Assembly: GCF_014651495.1 (NCBI RefSeq)
Contig: NZ_BMWZ01000008.1
Location: forward strand, 124,001 to 188,000
DNA from: Algibacter mikhailovii
GTDB lineage: Bacteria > Bacteroidota > Bacteroidia > Flavobacteriales > Flavobacteriaceae
Direction of reading: 5' to 3'
Length of the DNA stretch: 64,000 nucleotides
Shown: one piece after another, positions 7,257 through 14,869 of the stretch
Layout of the letters: each line of letters starts with the position of its first letter
Numbering within the stretch: the stretch's first letter is position 1
Notes under the pieces: generated by a model
The model's database searches: none
What the model saw: the letters and a program-made list of their open reading frames with translations, nothing else
What the model was told of the DNA's origin: nothing
Program-made: the position numbers and the translations under genes

Positions 7257-9965
7257 ATGAAATTAAAATTAATCATAACACTTTCTTTGATAACTACTTT
7301 TAGTTTTTCTCAGATAAAATTGGAAGGCGTGGTCAAGGATAGTATTGGAAATCCACTTGAACTAGCTAATGTAGTTGCTATAAATCAAGAAACAAATGTG
7401 CTTGATTCTTATGGAATTACCACTGACGAGGGAAAGTATAAGCTAAGTTTAAATAAGAATACATCCTATAAATTACAAGTAAGTTACATAGGTATGAAAA
7501 CCTTTGAAGAGCTTATTCAAACGACTACCGTCGATATTGATAAAAATATTGTCATGGCAGCCGACAATGCTCTTGACGCTGTAGAGATTACTTATGAAAT
7601 GCCAGTGACTATTAAGGGCGATACTTTAATATATAATGCCGATTCCTTTAAAAATGGAACTGAACGAAAACTTGAGGATATACTTGAAAAATTACCAGGT
7701 GTTGAAATCAATGATGACGGACAAATAGAGGTAGAGGGGCAGCGCGTTAATAAGTTGATGGTTGATGGTAAAGATTTCTTTGATGGAGATACTAAACTAG
7801 CAGCAAAAAATATTCCGTCGAATGCCGTTGATAAAGTCCAAGTATTAAAAAACTTTACTGAAGTTGCTCAATTAAGTAGTGTGACAAATAATCAAGATAA
7901 TTATGCAATTAACATCAAGTTAAAAGAGGGCAAAAAGAATTTTTGGTTTGGAAATGTTACGGCCGGTGGCGGAAGTGCGCCAGATGATCCCCTATATATT
8001 TTGCAACCTAAGTTGTTTTATTATAGCCCCAAGTATAGTATTAACGTATTGGGCGATTTGAATAACTTAGGAGAACCCGCTTTGTCTAGACAAGATTTAA
8101 GAGGATTTGGTGGTGGTTTTAGATCGCCCAGTGCTTCTAGTGGTACTAATTTGAGCCTTGGAAACAATAGTCTTGGTTTTTTAAGTACGCAAAACAATCG
8201 TGCCCAAGACATTGTCAATAAAATGGCTGCAAGTAACTTTAGTTATTCACCAAATAAGGCTCTGGATTTTAGTGGTTTTGCCATTTTTAATAGTAATAGA
8301 GTGGATATGGTAGAATTGAATTCTGTAAAATATACAGACCCTGAATTAGGAATACCAGATGAAGAAACCATTGAATCTACGCGGCAAAGATCAGACGTAG
8401 GGTTGTTAAAATTAACTGCAGCATATAAACCGAACCCAGATAATCAGCTTGAATATGATTTTTTAGGAAGAATGACTAAAGAATCTCAAGATAGAAATTT
8501 AGCATCCTCAGTAATAGGCAAAACAATTCAATTTGAAGAGAATTCTCCGTATAGTATTAATCAGAATATGAAGTACTACTATACCCTAAATGAAAACAAT
8601 ATTTTTGCCTTTGAAGCCCTTCATTTGTTGCAAGATGAGGATCCGTTTTATAATGCTTTTTTAGAGGATAAAACAGCCTATATGAACACAGCTGAACGCC
8701 TAGGTTTAGATGATGATCAAGCGGGATATGATATAAACCAAGAGCGACGGGTAAAAACCAATCAATTGGACGCTAAAGTGGATTATTGGAACATATTAAA
8801 TGCTAAGAGCAACTTAAATTTCACTTTTGGTACCATATTAAACAGGCAGGATTTTGATTCCAATATATTTCAAGTCCTGGATGATGAATCTATATTTGTA
8901 CCAACACCCACAATAAATGATGGTTTAAGTGAAAACGATATTAAATATAATTTTAGCGATATTTATTTAGGGGTACATTATAGACTCAAATTGGGGATTT
9001 TTACTTTTACCCCTGGGCTTTCGGGGCATGCTTATGGTAATAGCAATAATCAGTTTGGAGAAACATACACTGATAATTTCTTTAGAGTGCTTCCTGATTT
9101 TGAAACGCGTATTCAGTTTAAAAAGAGCGAAAGTTTAACACTAAGGTATAATATGCGCAATCAGTTTACAGACGTTACTACCTTGGCACGGGGTATAGTT
9201 TTAAATAGCTTTAACAGCATTCAAATTGGTAACCCTAGATTAGAAAATGCCCTAACTAATAATATAAGTTTATTTTACAGAAGTTTTAATTTATTTAATT
9301 ATACCAATGTGTATGCTCGAGTAAATTATACCAATGCCATTGGGCAAATAAGAACATTATCCAATTTTGATAGTGTGATAAGAACGAATACCTTTTTTAA
9401 TTCTGAATTTGCAGATGAAACGTTTTCTTCTTTTGGGAGAATACAACGTACCTTCGGCAAAATACGAGGGAGTCTGAGAGCAAGTTTTAATTATAGTAAG
9501 TTTAATCAAGTTGTTCAAGGTAGTCGTTCAATTAATGAAAACTACAGGCAGTCATATACCCCAGAAATAAGGTCGAATTTTAGAGAAGCACCAAATTTTA
9601 GAGTGTCCTATAGTTATAGTGTTAATGACAATAAACAAGGAGGACGTAGCACACAATTTATAACGCATTCACCTAGATTTAGATTTGATGCATATATTTG
9701 GAAGTCTTTTACCTTTTTAACCAATTTCACATACAATAGTCAAAGTGACCCTAACGGCGGTTCGCCACAAATATTTAAAATGTGGGACGCTTCGTTATCC
9801 TATAGAAAAACAAAAGACTCTAAGTGGGAATATCAAATAAAAGGGACAAATTTACTAGATACAAATTCTCAAATTCGAAATGGGAATAATAATGTTTCAG
9901 TGTTTTCAACTGAATATTTAATTCAACCTAGGTTTCTCACATTACGAGTGCGCTATGAAATATAA
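7257..9965 (+). CDS. Outer-membrane beta-barrel protein with CarboxypepD_reg-like and TonB-plug-like domains
   Basis: A 902-residue outer-membrane protein. Order of parts: signal peptide (1-18, ending FSFSQ); a carboxypeptidase-regulatory-like beta-sandwich (about 22-105, KLEGVVKDSIGNPLELANVV through LQVSYIGMKTFEELI); a plug-like segment (about 120-220) with GTERKLEDILEKLPGVEINDDGQIEVEGQRV and VDKVQVLKNF; then a long barrel region with alternating aromatic residues to the C-terminal LTLRVRYEI. This is the architecture of TonB-dependent receptor-like proteins with the OMP_b-brl_3 barrel. No SusD partner follows, so a glycan importer of the SusC type is unlikely. Position directly behind two GLPGLI genes suggests they act together in the envelope. 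The ligand is unknown. Confidence 0.87.
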   Translation: MKLKLIITLSLITTFSFSQIKLEGVVKDSIGNPLELANVVAINQETNVLDSYGITTDEGKYKLSLNKNTSYKLQVSYIGMKTFEELIQTTTVDIDKNIVMAADNALDAVEITYEMPVTIKGDTLIYNADSFKNGTERKLEDILEKLPGVEINDDGQIEVEGQRVNKLMVDGKDFFDGDTKLAAKNIPSNAVDKVQVLKNFTEVAQLSSVTNNQDNYAINIKLKEGKKNFWFGNVTAGGGSAPDDPLYILQPKLFYYSPKYSINVLGDLNNLGEPALSRQDLRGFGGGFRSPSASSGTNLSLGNNSLGFLSTQNNRAQDIVNKMAASNFSYSPNKALDFSGFAIFNSNRVDMVELNSVKYTDPELGIPDEETIESTRQRSDVGLLKLTAAYKPNPDNQLEYDFLGRMTKESQDRNLASSVIGKTIQFEENSPYSINQNMKYYYTLNENNIFAFEALHLLQDEDPFYNAFLEDKTAYMNTAERLGLDDDQAGYDINQERRVKTNQLDAKVDYWNILNAKSNLNFTFGTILNRQDFDSNIFQVLDDESIFVPTPTINDGLSENDIKYNFSDIYLGVHYRLKLGIFTFTPGLSGHAYGNSNNQFGETYTDNFFRVLPDFETRIQFKKSESLTLRYNMRNQFTDVTTLARGIVLNSFNSIQIGNPRLENALTNNISLFYRSFNLFNYTNVYARVNYTNAIGQIRTLSNFDSVIRTNTFFNSEFADETFSSFGRIQRTFGKIRGSLRASFNYSKFNQVVQGSRSINENYRQSYTPEIRSNFREAPNFRVSYSYSVNDNKQGGRSTQFITHSPRFRFDAYIWKSFTFLTNFTYNSQSDPNGGSPQIFKMWDASLSYRKTKDSKWEYQIKGTNLLDTNSQIRNGNNNVSVFSTEYLIQPRFLTLRVRYEI

Positions 9966-9979
9966 TTTGTAAAAATAAT

Positions 9980-10010
9980 TTTGTAGTGTAAAAGAACAAT
10001 AATATATTTG
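9980..10010 (+). promoter_or_regulatory. Promoter of tRNA-Tyr
   Basis: TTTG at 9980-9983, a 19-base spacer, and TATATTTG at 10003-10010. This is a textbook Bacteroidota sigma-A (-33/-7) promoter ending 11 bases before the mature tRNA. The -33 region reads TTTTGTAG, the same eight bases as in the tRNA-His promoter. Confidence 0.8.
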
Positions 10011-10021
10011 CCTCCGGTTTT

Positions 10022-10103
<82 letters not shown>

Positions 10104-10110
10104 CTTTAAT

Positions 10111-10144
10111 AAAAAAAAAGTCTGCATATTGCAGACTTTTTTTT
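10111..10144. terminator. Bidirectional terminator after tRNA-Tyr
   Basis: Stem AGTCTGC (10119-10125) with GCAGACT (10131-10137), a five-base loop, a run of A before and a run of T after. It works for tRNA-Tyr on the plus strand and can end the photolyase operon arriving on the minus strand. Confidence 0.9.
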
Positions 10145-10164
10145 GTTATTAACCTTATATAGAG

Positions 10165-10528
10165 CTACATAGTATAGAAAAATTGTTCGTTAACAATTTT
10201 ACCATCATTGACTTCAAAAACACATATCTCTTCCATCTGCTGTCTGCCCCGATCTTTAAAAAGTAACCTCAAAGCTCATTTTACTCACAAAGTGATTATC
10301 CGCAATTACCGGATCACTTATTTCTCCACTATGAAATTCAACAACGTTGTCTAACCATTGTTTACTTTTCTCTAAAACACTTTGTTTTCCTGTAATAGAT
10401 TCTCCATACGGTACGCCTGGCATTTCTTTACTAGAGACATTTTCGGCATAAAGGGATTCAATACATTCAATGTTTTTTCCTTCACGACACAGTTGTGCCC
10501 ACTGATTTGCTACTTCTTTGGTACTCAT
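10165..10528 (-). pseudogene. SnoaL-like (NTF2-fold) protein gene, frameshifted
   Basis: Read from the ATG at 10528 the frame gives 90 residues (MSTKEVANQWAQLCREGKN through MSFEVTF) and then a stop. Removing one T from a run of five T (minus strand, near 10257-10263) restores a frame that continues KDRGRQQMEEICVFEVNDGK and ends QFFYTM at 10165, a total of about 120 residues. The joined protein matches the whole length and both halves of SnoaL-like NTF2-fold proteins common in flavobacteria, including the C-terminal strand pair EICVFEV and IVNEQFF. So a single-base insertion, real or a sequencing error, splits the gene. It is the last gene of the photolyase operon, 70 bases after the photolyase. 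Members of this fold bind small hydrophobic ligands or are enzymes; the role here is unknown. Confidence 0.8.
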
Positions 10529-10598
10529 AATTATTTAGTTTATTGATGAATACTAAAAATAGGGAATTTAAGAATACCATAATCTTAATGAAATGTTA

Positions 10599-11909
10599 TC
10601 ATTCTGGGTTTAAAGCTTCTTTATAAACGCTTAAGCAACGTTCTCTTGCAAATTTATGGTCTACAATTAGAGTAGGGTAGGTTAATTCTTGAAAATCTGG
10701 CACCCAGGACTGTATATACTCTAGGTTTTTATCAAATTTTTGAATTTGCGTTGTAGGGTTAAAAATTCTGAAATAAGGAGCAGCATCCACGCCACATCCT
10801 GCCACCCATTGCCAGTTGCCTATATTACTGGCCATCTCATAATCGTGAAGTTTTTCTGCAAAATATGCTTCTCCCCAACGCCAATCAATAAGCAAGTGTT
10901 TACATAAAAAACTCCCCACAAGCATGCGTACTCTGTTATGCATAAAGCCTGTTTTATTCAATTGTCTCATCCCCGCATCAACTAAAGGGTAGCCCGTTTT
11001 TCCTGCACACCAGGCTTTAAATTCGGCTTCATTATTGCGCCATAAAATACGATCATATTGCGATTTAAAACTTTTAGTGAGTGTTTGCGGAAAATGCCAT
11101 AAAATCTGCATAAAAAATTCTCGCCATATTAATTCCTGCCAGAATATTTCATTAGTTTCAGCAATGGCTTTATCTACTATAGATCTTATGCTTATAGTAC
11201 CAAATCTTAAATGTGGTCCCAATCGCGATGTGCTATCTTTTGCTGGATAATTTCGTGTAGCCTCGTAGCTTTTTATTAAACTAGAAGAAACGCTATAGGG
11301 TTTTATAATTTGATTGGGTGTTGTAAACTCCATATCAGAGAGCGATATCTGTGGAAGTCTTTCAATGGACCCTATTTTATGAAGATAATCTTCTGAAGGA
11401 AACCTTTGTAAATGAGTTTGTCTAAATCTTTCCTTCCATTTTTTCATGTATGGCGTATAAACTAAATAAGGTTTTCCGTCTTTTTTTACAATATCATTTT
11501 TTTCAAAAATGACTTGATCTTTGTAAGTTTTGAAAGTGACATCCCTCGTTTCTAAATAGGCAGCTATTTCTGAATCTCGTGTTCTAGCATAGGGCTCATA
11601 ATCATGATTCGTATAGACGGTTCTTACGTTATGGGTATCTAGTAATTGTTTAATAATGTCTTTTGGCTTGCCATGGTACATAGCAATCCCAGAATTATTA
11701 TTTTTACCTAGTGAAAGATTTAATTTATCTAAAGTATCATAGATAAATGAGACTCTAGCATCATTTTTAGGAAGTTTTGATAATATGTCTATATCAAATA
11801 TAAATATGGGAAGAACATTTAGTTCTTCTTTTAGAGCTTCATAAAGTCCGTGGTTGTCTTCTAGTCTTAAATCACGACGAAACCAGAATATATTGATGGG
11901 ATTATTCAT
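10599..11909 (-). CDS. phrB: Class I cyclobutane pyrimidine dimer photolyase
   Basis: A 436-residue DNA photolyase that uses light and reduced FAD to split pyrimidine dimers. Seen: the N-terminal Rossmann antenna domain (INIFWFRRDLRLEDNHGL, residues 5-22) and the C-terminal FAD domain with WQELIWREFFMQIL, GYPLVDAGMRQLNKTGFMHNR, LIDWRWGE and YEMASNIGNWQWVAGCGVDAAPYFRIFNP. The Asn that faces flavin N5 and the Trp pair of the NWQW motif are present, as in active CPD photolyases. The start directly abuts the stop of the SRPBCC gene (no gap), so translation is probably coupled. It lies near the end of the operon that begins at 16312. Antenna type (MTHF or other) cannot be read by eye. Confidence 0.95.
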   Translation of the reverse strand: MNNPINIFWFRRDLRLEDNHGLYEALKEELNVLPIFIFDIDILSKLPKNDARVSFIYDTLDKLNLSLGKNNNSGIAMYHGKPKDIIKQLLDTHNVRTVYTNHDYEPYARTRDSEIAAYLETRDVTFKTYKDQVIFEKNDIVKKDGKPYLVYTPYMKKWKERFRQTHLQRFPSEDYLHKIGSIERLPQISLSDMEFTTPNQIIKPYSVSSSLIKSYEATRNYPAKDSTSRLGPHLRFGTISIRSIVDKAIAETNEIFWQELIWREFFMQILWHFPQTLTKSFKSQYDRILWRNNEAEFKAWCAGKTGYPLVDAGMRQLNKTGFMHNRVRMLVGSFLCKHLLIDWRWGEAYFAEKLHDYEMASNIGNWQWVAGCGVDAAPYFRIFNPTTQIQKFDKNLEYIQSWVPDFQELTYPTLIVDHKFARERCLSVYKEALNPE

Positions 11910-12371
11910 TTAATATTTTCCAAATAATTCTTCTAATTTCATCGTCCTGTAGTTGAATATTTCTTCTAATTTCGGTTTTACTAGAAATGGATGTACCAAT
12001 TGACCAATGAATCCAAAAGGCACCTTGTAATCAATAATGTCTTCCATTTCAACGCCGCCGTCAATTTCTTTTATAAAATGTTTATGATGCCATAATGCAT
12101 AGGGGCCAAAACGCTGCTCATCAACAAAATAGTGTTGGTCAATACTATGGGTGATTTCTGTAACCCATTTTGTTTTTATACCTAATACTGGAGTGACAAT
12201 ATACTGAATAATTTGGCCGGCATACATTGGTCTGTCTGCACCCGAAAGAATGTTAAAACCCATATAATCGGGTGTGATGGTCTTTAGATTTTTTGGGTCA
12301 GATAGAAACTCCCATGCTTGTTTTATGGTAATGGGTAGATTTTGTTTTTTATGGAGACGGTAAATTTTCAT
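11910..12371 (-). CDS. SRPBCC (START/Bet v1-like) family protein
   Basis: A 153-residue cytoplasmic protein of the SRPBCC ligand-binding superfamily, the subgroup often labelled cell division inhibitor. Seen: YRLHKKQNLPITIKQAWEFLSDPKNLKTITPDYMGF at the N-terminus, a central YIVTPVLGIKTKWVTEI strand pair, and HHKHFIKEIDGGVEMEDIIDYKVPFG near residue 110. These match this family along its full length. The deep pocket of the fold binds hydrophobic molecules, but the ligand is unknown. It sits between TspO (4 bases upstream) and the photolyase (0 bases downstream). The same family is found beside photolyases in other bacteria. Confidence 0.83.
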   Translation of the reverse strand: MKIYRLHKKQNLPITIKQAWEFLSDPKNLKTITPDYMGFNILSGADRPMYAGQIIQYIVTPVLGIKTKWVTEITHSIDQHYFVDEQRFGPYALWHHKHFIKEIDGGVEMEDIIDYKVPFGFIGQLVHPFLVKPKLEEIFNYRTMKLEELFGKY

Positions 12372-12375
12372 TTAA

Positions 12376-12837
12376 TTAATTATGAATTAAAATATACATA
12401 TTAAGAGACGTTGCAATGCATAACCAAACAAAGTAGGGAAGAATTAAGAATGATTTTAAACCTAAAGTTTCTTTGTAATCCACTAAAAATATTAAAACGA
12501 TTGCGGTTAATAAAATAATTGTAAATAAGCCGAGGCCTATAAGGTGTTGATTAAAGAATATGAAATTCCAAATGATATTAAGAACAAATTGTACAGTAAA
12601 TAGTAGGACGACTTTTGTGGTTGATCGTTTGGAGTATAAGGCTGCCATATAAATGGAAAAAAAAATCATTATGGTTGTCCAAGCGGCTCCAAACACCCAG
12701 CCAGGAGGCGTCCATGGTGCTTTATTTAAATTGGCATACCACTCTGTTTGTGGTCCGCTAGCCATAAGCCAACTTCCAATGGCCAAAGCGCCAAAATTAA
12801 GCACCAAGAATAGTATACTTAGTTTAAGCAGCTTCAT
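12376..12837 (-). CDS. tspO: TspO/MBR family membrane protein
   Basis: A 153-residue, five-helix membrane protein of the TspO family, which binds tetrapyrroles and acts in light- and oxygen-dependent regulation or porphyrin degradation in other bacteria. Seen: the conserved loop WYANLNKAPWTPPGWVFGAAWT (about residues 33-54), IIWNFIFF near residue 88 and PYFVWLCIATSLNMYI at the C-terminus, with five hydrophobic segments. The start overlaps the 58-residue Lacal_2735 gene by 14 bases, so translation is likely coupled. A protein that binds photosensitising porphyrins fits the light-damage theme of the operon; this role is inferred. Confidence 0.92.
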   Translation of the reverse strand: MKLLKLSILFLVLNFGALAIGSWLMASGPQTEWYANLNKAPWTPPGWVFGAAWTTIMIFFSIYMAALYSKRSTTKVVLLFTVQFVLNIIWNFIFFNQHLIGLGLFTIILLTAIVLIFLVDYKETLGLKSFLILPYFVWLCIATSLNMYILIHN

Positions 12838-13000
12838 TTTTTAATTCATTTATGAGTTTTGCAAGCACTTGAGCCTCTGCGAATTTTTCGTCACTAGCTG
12901 ACCTATTGATACTGGATAGTTCGTGCCATTCTCTCATTAATTTTTTGAATTTTTGTTCTAATTTCTCTTTTTGTGATTTTCTTTTAAATAATCCAAACAT
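12824..13000 (-). CDS. Lacal_2735-like small protein (58 residues)
   Basis: Reading the minus strand from the ATG at 13000 gives 58 residues: MFGLFKRKSQKEKLEQKF at the N-terminus, then LMREWHELSSINRSASDEKF, a predicted charged helix, ending LKNEAA. This resembles the flavobacterial Lacal_2735 family of small helical proteins, of unknown function. It begins 2 bases after the glutathione peroxidase stop and overlaps the tspO start by 14 bases, so it is embedded in the operon and translationally coupled. It is short and predicted to be two charged helices without a membrane segment. Confidence 0.82.
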   Translation of the reverse strand: MFGLFKRKSQKEKLEQKFKKLMREWHELSSINRSASDEKFAEAQVLAKLINELKNEAA

Positions 13001-13002
13001 AG

Positions 13003-13545
13003 CTAGTCATTTAAGTGTTTTACAATTTTAGAATTAAGCGGATTGGTTGTTGAAAAATAATAATCAACTAGATTACCGTTATCATCGATTAAATATTTTT
13101 GAAAGTTCCACTTAACAGAAGAATTCTTTTTACCATTTAGAGCCTTTTTGGTGAGCCAGGCATATAAGGGGTGCTGTTTGCTTCCTTTTACATCTATTTT
13201 TTCCGTTATTAAAAAAGTGACACCATAATTCACTTGGCAAAACGAATCGATGGCGTTGGCGTCTCCAGGCTCTTGGTTTCCAAATTGATTGCATGGCACT
13301 CCAATAACTGCTAAAGTGTTCTTATATTTCTCGGATAATGCCTGTAATTCCTTGTATTGTGGTGTGAAGCCACATTTCGAGGCTACATTAACAAAAAGCA
13401 TATGCTTGCCTTTGAACTCTGATAATGCAATAGCAGTACCTTGTAATGAATTTATTTTAATGTCATAAATAGATGCTAAATCCAAAGTTGCAGAATCATT
13501 TTGATTCGAATTTATTGTTGCAAAAAAAGCCTTCAATGGTTTCAT
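13003..13545 (-). CDS. Glutathione peroxidase family thiol peroxidase
   Basis: A 180-residue Cys-type glutathione peroxidase homologue, reducing hydroperoxides, most likely with thioredoxin in this lineage. Seen: the peroxidatic Cys58 in NVASKCGFTPQYKELQ, the Gln-containing IGVPCNQFGNQEPG with a second Cys, and the Trp-Asn pair in VKWNFQKYLID near residue 150, which complete the catalytic tetrad. There is an N-terminal extension of about 25 residues before the domain begins (DIKINSLQG); no clear signal peptide. It lies 4 bases after the SDR gene. The product would remove lipid or other peroxides formed under light. Confidence 0.93.
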   Translation of the reverse strand: MKPLKAFFATINSNQNDSATLDLASIYDIKINSLQGTAIALSEFKGKHMLFVNVASKCGFTPQYKELQALSEKYKNTLAVIGVPCNQFGNQEPGDANAIDSFCQVNYGVTFLITEKIDVKGSKQHPLYAWLTKKALNGKKNSSVKWNFQKYLIDDNGNLVDYYFSTTNPLNSKIVKHLND

Positions 13546-13549
13546 AATT

Positions 13550-14233
13550 CTATATTTTAAAACTTACAATACCGCAATCCATTTCAAAAATTTGACCCGA
13601 AATAGAGGCGGCCTTATTTGAGATAAGAAATTGCGCCATTTCAGCCACTTCCTGAGGCGATAAATACTTTTTAAGTGGATGGCGTTCCTTTATATTGGCT
13701 ATCATTTTATCATTTCTCAATAATTTTGATGCCAAATCAGTATCTGTCACCGTAGGCGCTATGGCATTTACACGAATGTGCGGTGCTAATTCTGCACCAA
13801 GCGATTTTACCAACCCCTCAACAGCTGCTTTTGAAGCCGCAATACTGGCATGATATGGCATACCTAATTTGGCTGCTACTGTGCTAAAAAATAATAGGGA
13901 AGGTGATTGAGCGTTTTTTAAAACGGGTAAATAATGTTGTGCGGCTTTAACTGCCCCTAAAACATTAATTTCAAAGTCGTTTTTAAAATCATCAAGATTT
14001 AGCCTAGAAAATGGTTTTAAATTGATACTGCCCGGACAATATATTAGGCTATCGGCCACATCAATTATTGGCAAATCATCTATTAAGATGTCGCAAGGGT
14101 AATGTCTTAAATTAGGGTGATTGTCAGCAGGAGCCGTTCTACTAATGTTTATTACATTATGGGTACCTACTAGAGCATTTAATATGGCATTTCCTATGCC
14201 CTTACTACCACCTATTACAATAATTGTTTTCAT
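13550..14233 (-). CDS. Short-chain dehydrogenase/reductase-like protein lacking the catalytic Tyr
   Basis: A 227-residue SDR-fold protein. Seen: the cofactor motif IVIGGSKGIGNAI at residues 5-17, the NVLGAVKAAQH helix, Ser117 in FFSTVAAKLG and the C-terminal SGQIFEMDCGI. In classical SDRs the active site is Tyr-x-x-x-Lys. Here Lys135 is present (IAASKAAVEG) but the residue four before it is Ile131, not Tyr; the nearest Tyr is at 127. The protein may therefore be a binding protein or use another chemistry. Similar SDRs with this change appear, to my recollection, next to photolyases in other bacteria. It is in the middle of operon 2, 26 bases after the 71-residue gene. Confidence 0.85.
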   Translation of the reverse strand: MKTIIVIGGSKGIGNAILNALVGTHNVINISRTAPADNHPNLRHYPCDILIDDLPIIDVADSLIYCPGSINLKPFSRLNLDDFKNDFEINVLGAVKAAQHYLPVLKNAQSPSLLFFSTVAAKLGMPYHASIAASKAAVEGLVKSLGAELAPHIRVNAIAPTVTDTDLASKLLRNDKMIANIKERHPLKKYLSPQEVAEMAQFLISNKAASISGQIFEMDCGIVSFKI

Positions 14234-14259
14234 ATGGTTTCAGGGCATGATTGTTTGTT

Positions 14260-14475
14260 TTATGGCCTGCCCTTTAGCCTTTTTTCAATTTTTTGTTTAA
14301 TTACTGTTAGGCGTTTCATGAGATCCATTATTTCGGGATCTTTATTTTCCTTGTATACGGCGTTTAAACTTAATATTAAGTCTTTAACTTCCCTAGACGA
14401 TTCAATGCGTTCACTGGTTGTTTTAAACGTATGTCTGCGCTGTTCGAAAGCCAAGGCTCTATCAATAATCTCCAT
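14260..14475 (-). CDS. Small conserved protein, second of a tandem paralogous pair (71 residues)
   Basis: I do not recognise a function. The 71-residue product begins MEIIDRALAFEQRR, then TTSERIESSREVKDLILSLN, and ends MKRLTVIKQKIEKRLKG. It is predicted all-helical, strongly charged and soluble. It is about 60% identical to the 73-residue protein encoded at 14644-14865 (42 of the first 69 positions by hand), so the two arose by tandem duplication. The 168-base gap between them (14476-14643) holds no gene I can see. Position between FolE and the SDR inside the photolyase operon suggests a role linked to light damage, but this is only context. Confidence 0.75.
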   Translation of the reverse strand: MEIIDRALAFEQRRHTFKTTSERIESSREVKDLILSLNAVYKENKDPEIMDLMKRLTVIKQKIEKRLKGRP

Positions 14476-14643
14476 AGTGTTTTAAATCTTTTTTCTGTTT
14501 TATTATGTCGTGAATGCTAGCTAACCTTTCACAATTCGACAATATAATAAAATCTATGAAATTATTGATTTTTATAGAGAATAATTATCCAAATTTTAAA
14601 TTTTAAATGATAATCTGGTATTTTTTGACTGTTTTGCAAAAGC

Positions 14644-14865
14644 TTAAGTAAGTATTGGTCCTTTTAGCCTTTTCTCAACTTTTCTTTTAATTGCAGTTAA
14701 GCGTTTCATGATATCCATGATTTTTTCATCTTTTTTGACCTTATAAATTTGATTAAGATCTAAAATTAATGCTTTGGCTTCTCTACCAATTTTTACGCGA
14801 TCACTTGTTGATAAGGATCTTCTCTTTCTTTGTTCAAATTCTAATGCTTTGTCAATGATGTCCAT
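14644..14865 (-). CDS. Small conserved protein, first of a tandem paralogous pair (73 residues)
   Basis: A 73-residue charged helical protein: MDIIDKALEFEQRKRR, then STSDRVKIGREAKALILDLN, then KIMDIMKRLTAIKRKVEKRLKG. It is a paralogue of the 71-residue protein 168 bases downstream. The conserved core between the two copies is IID.AL.FEQR, R..K.LIL.LN..YK, and KRLT.IK.K.EKRLKG. It starts 4 bases after the folE stop, so it is in the same transcript. Basic C-terminal helix could bind nucleic acid or a partner; function unknown. Confidence 0.77.
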   Translation of the reverse strand: MDIIDKALEFEQRKRRSLSTSDRVKIGREAKALILDLNQIYKVKKDEKIMDIMKRLTAIKRKVEKRLKGPILT

Positions 14866-14869
14866 AATA

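Noticed and set aside
11035-11250. Plus-strand frame opposite the CPD photolyase
   Set aside because: It is antisense to a strongly conserved coding region; typical shadow frame.
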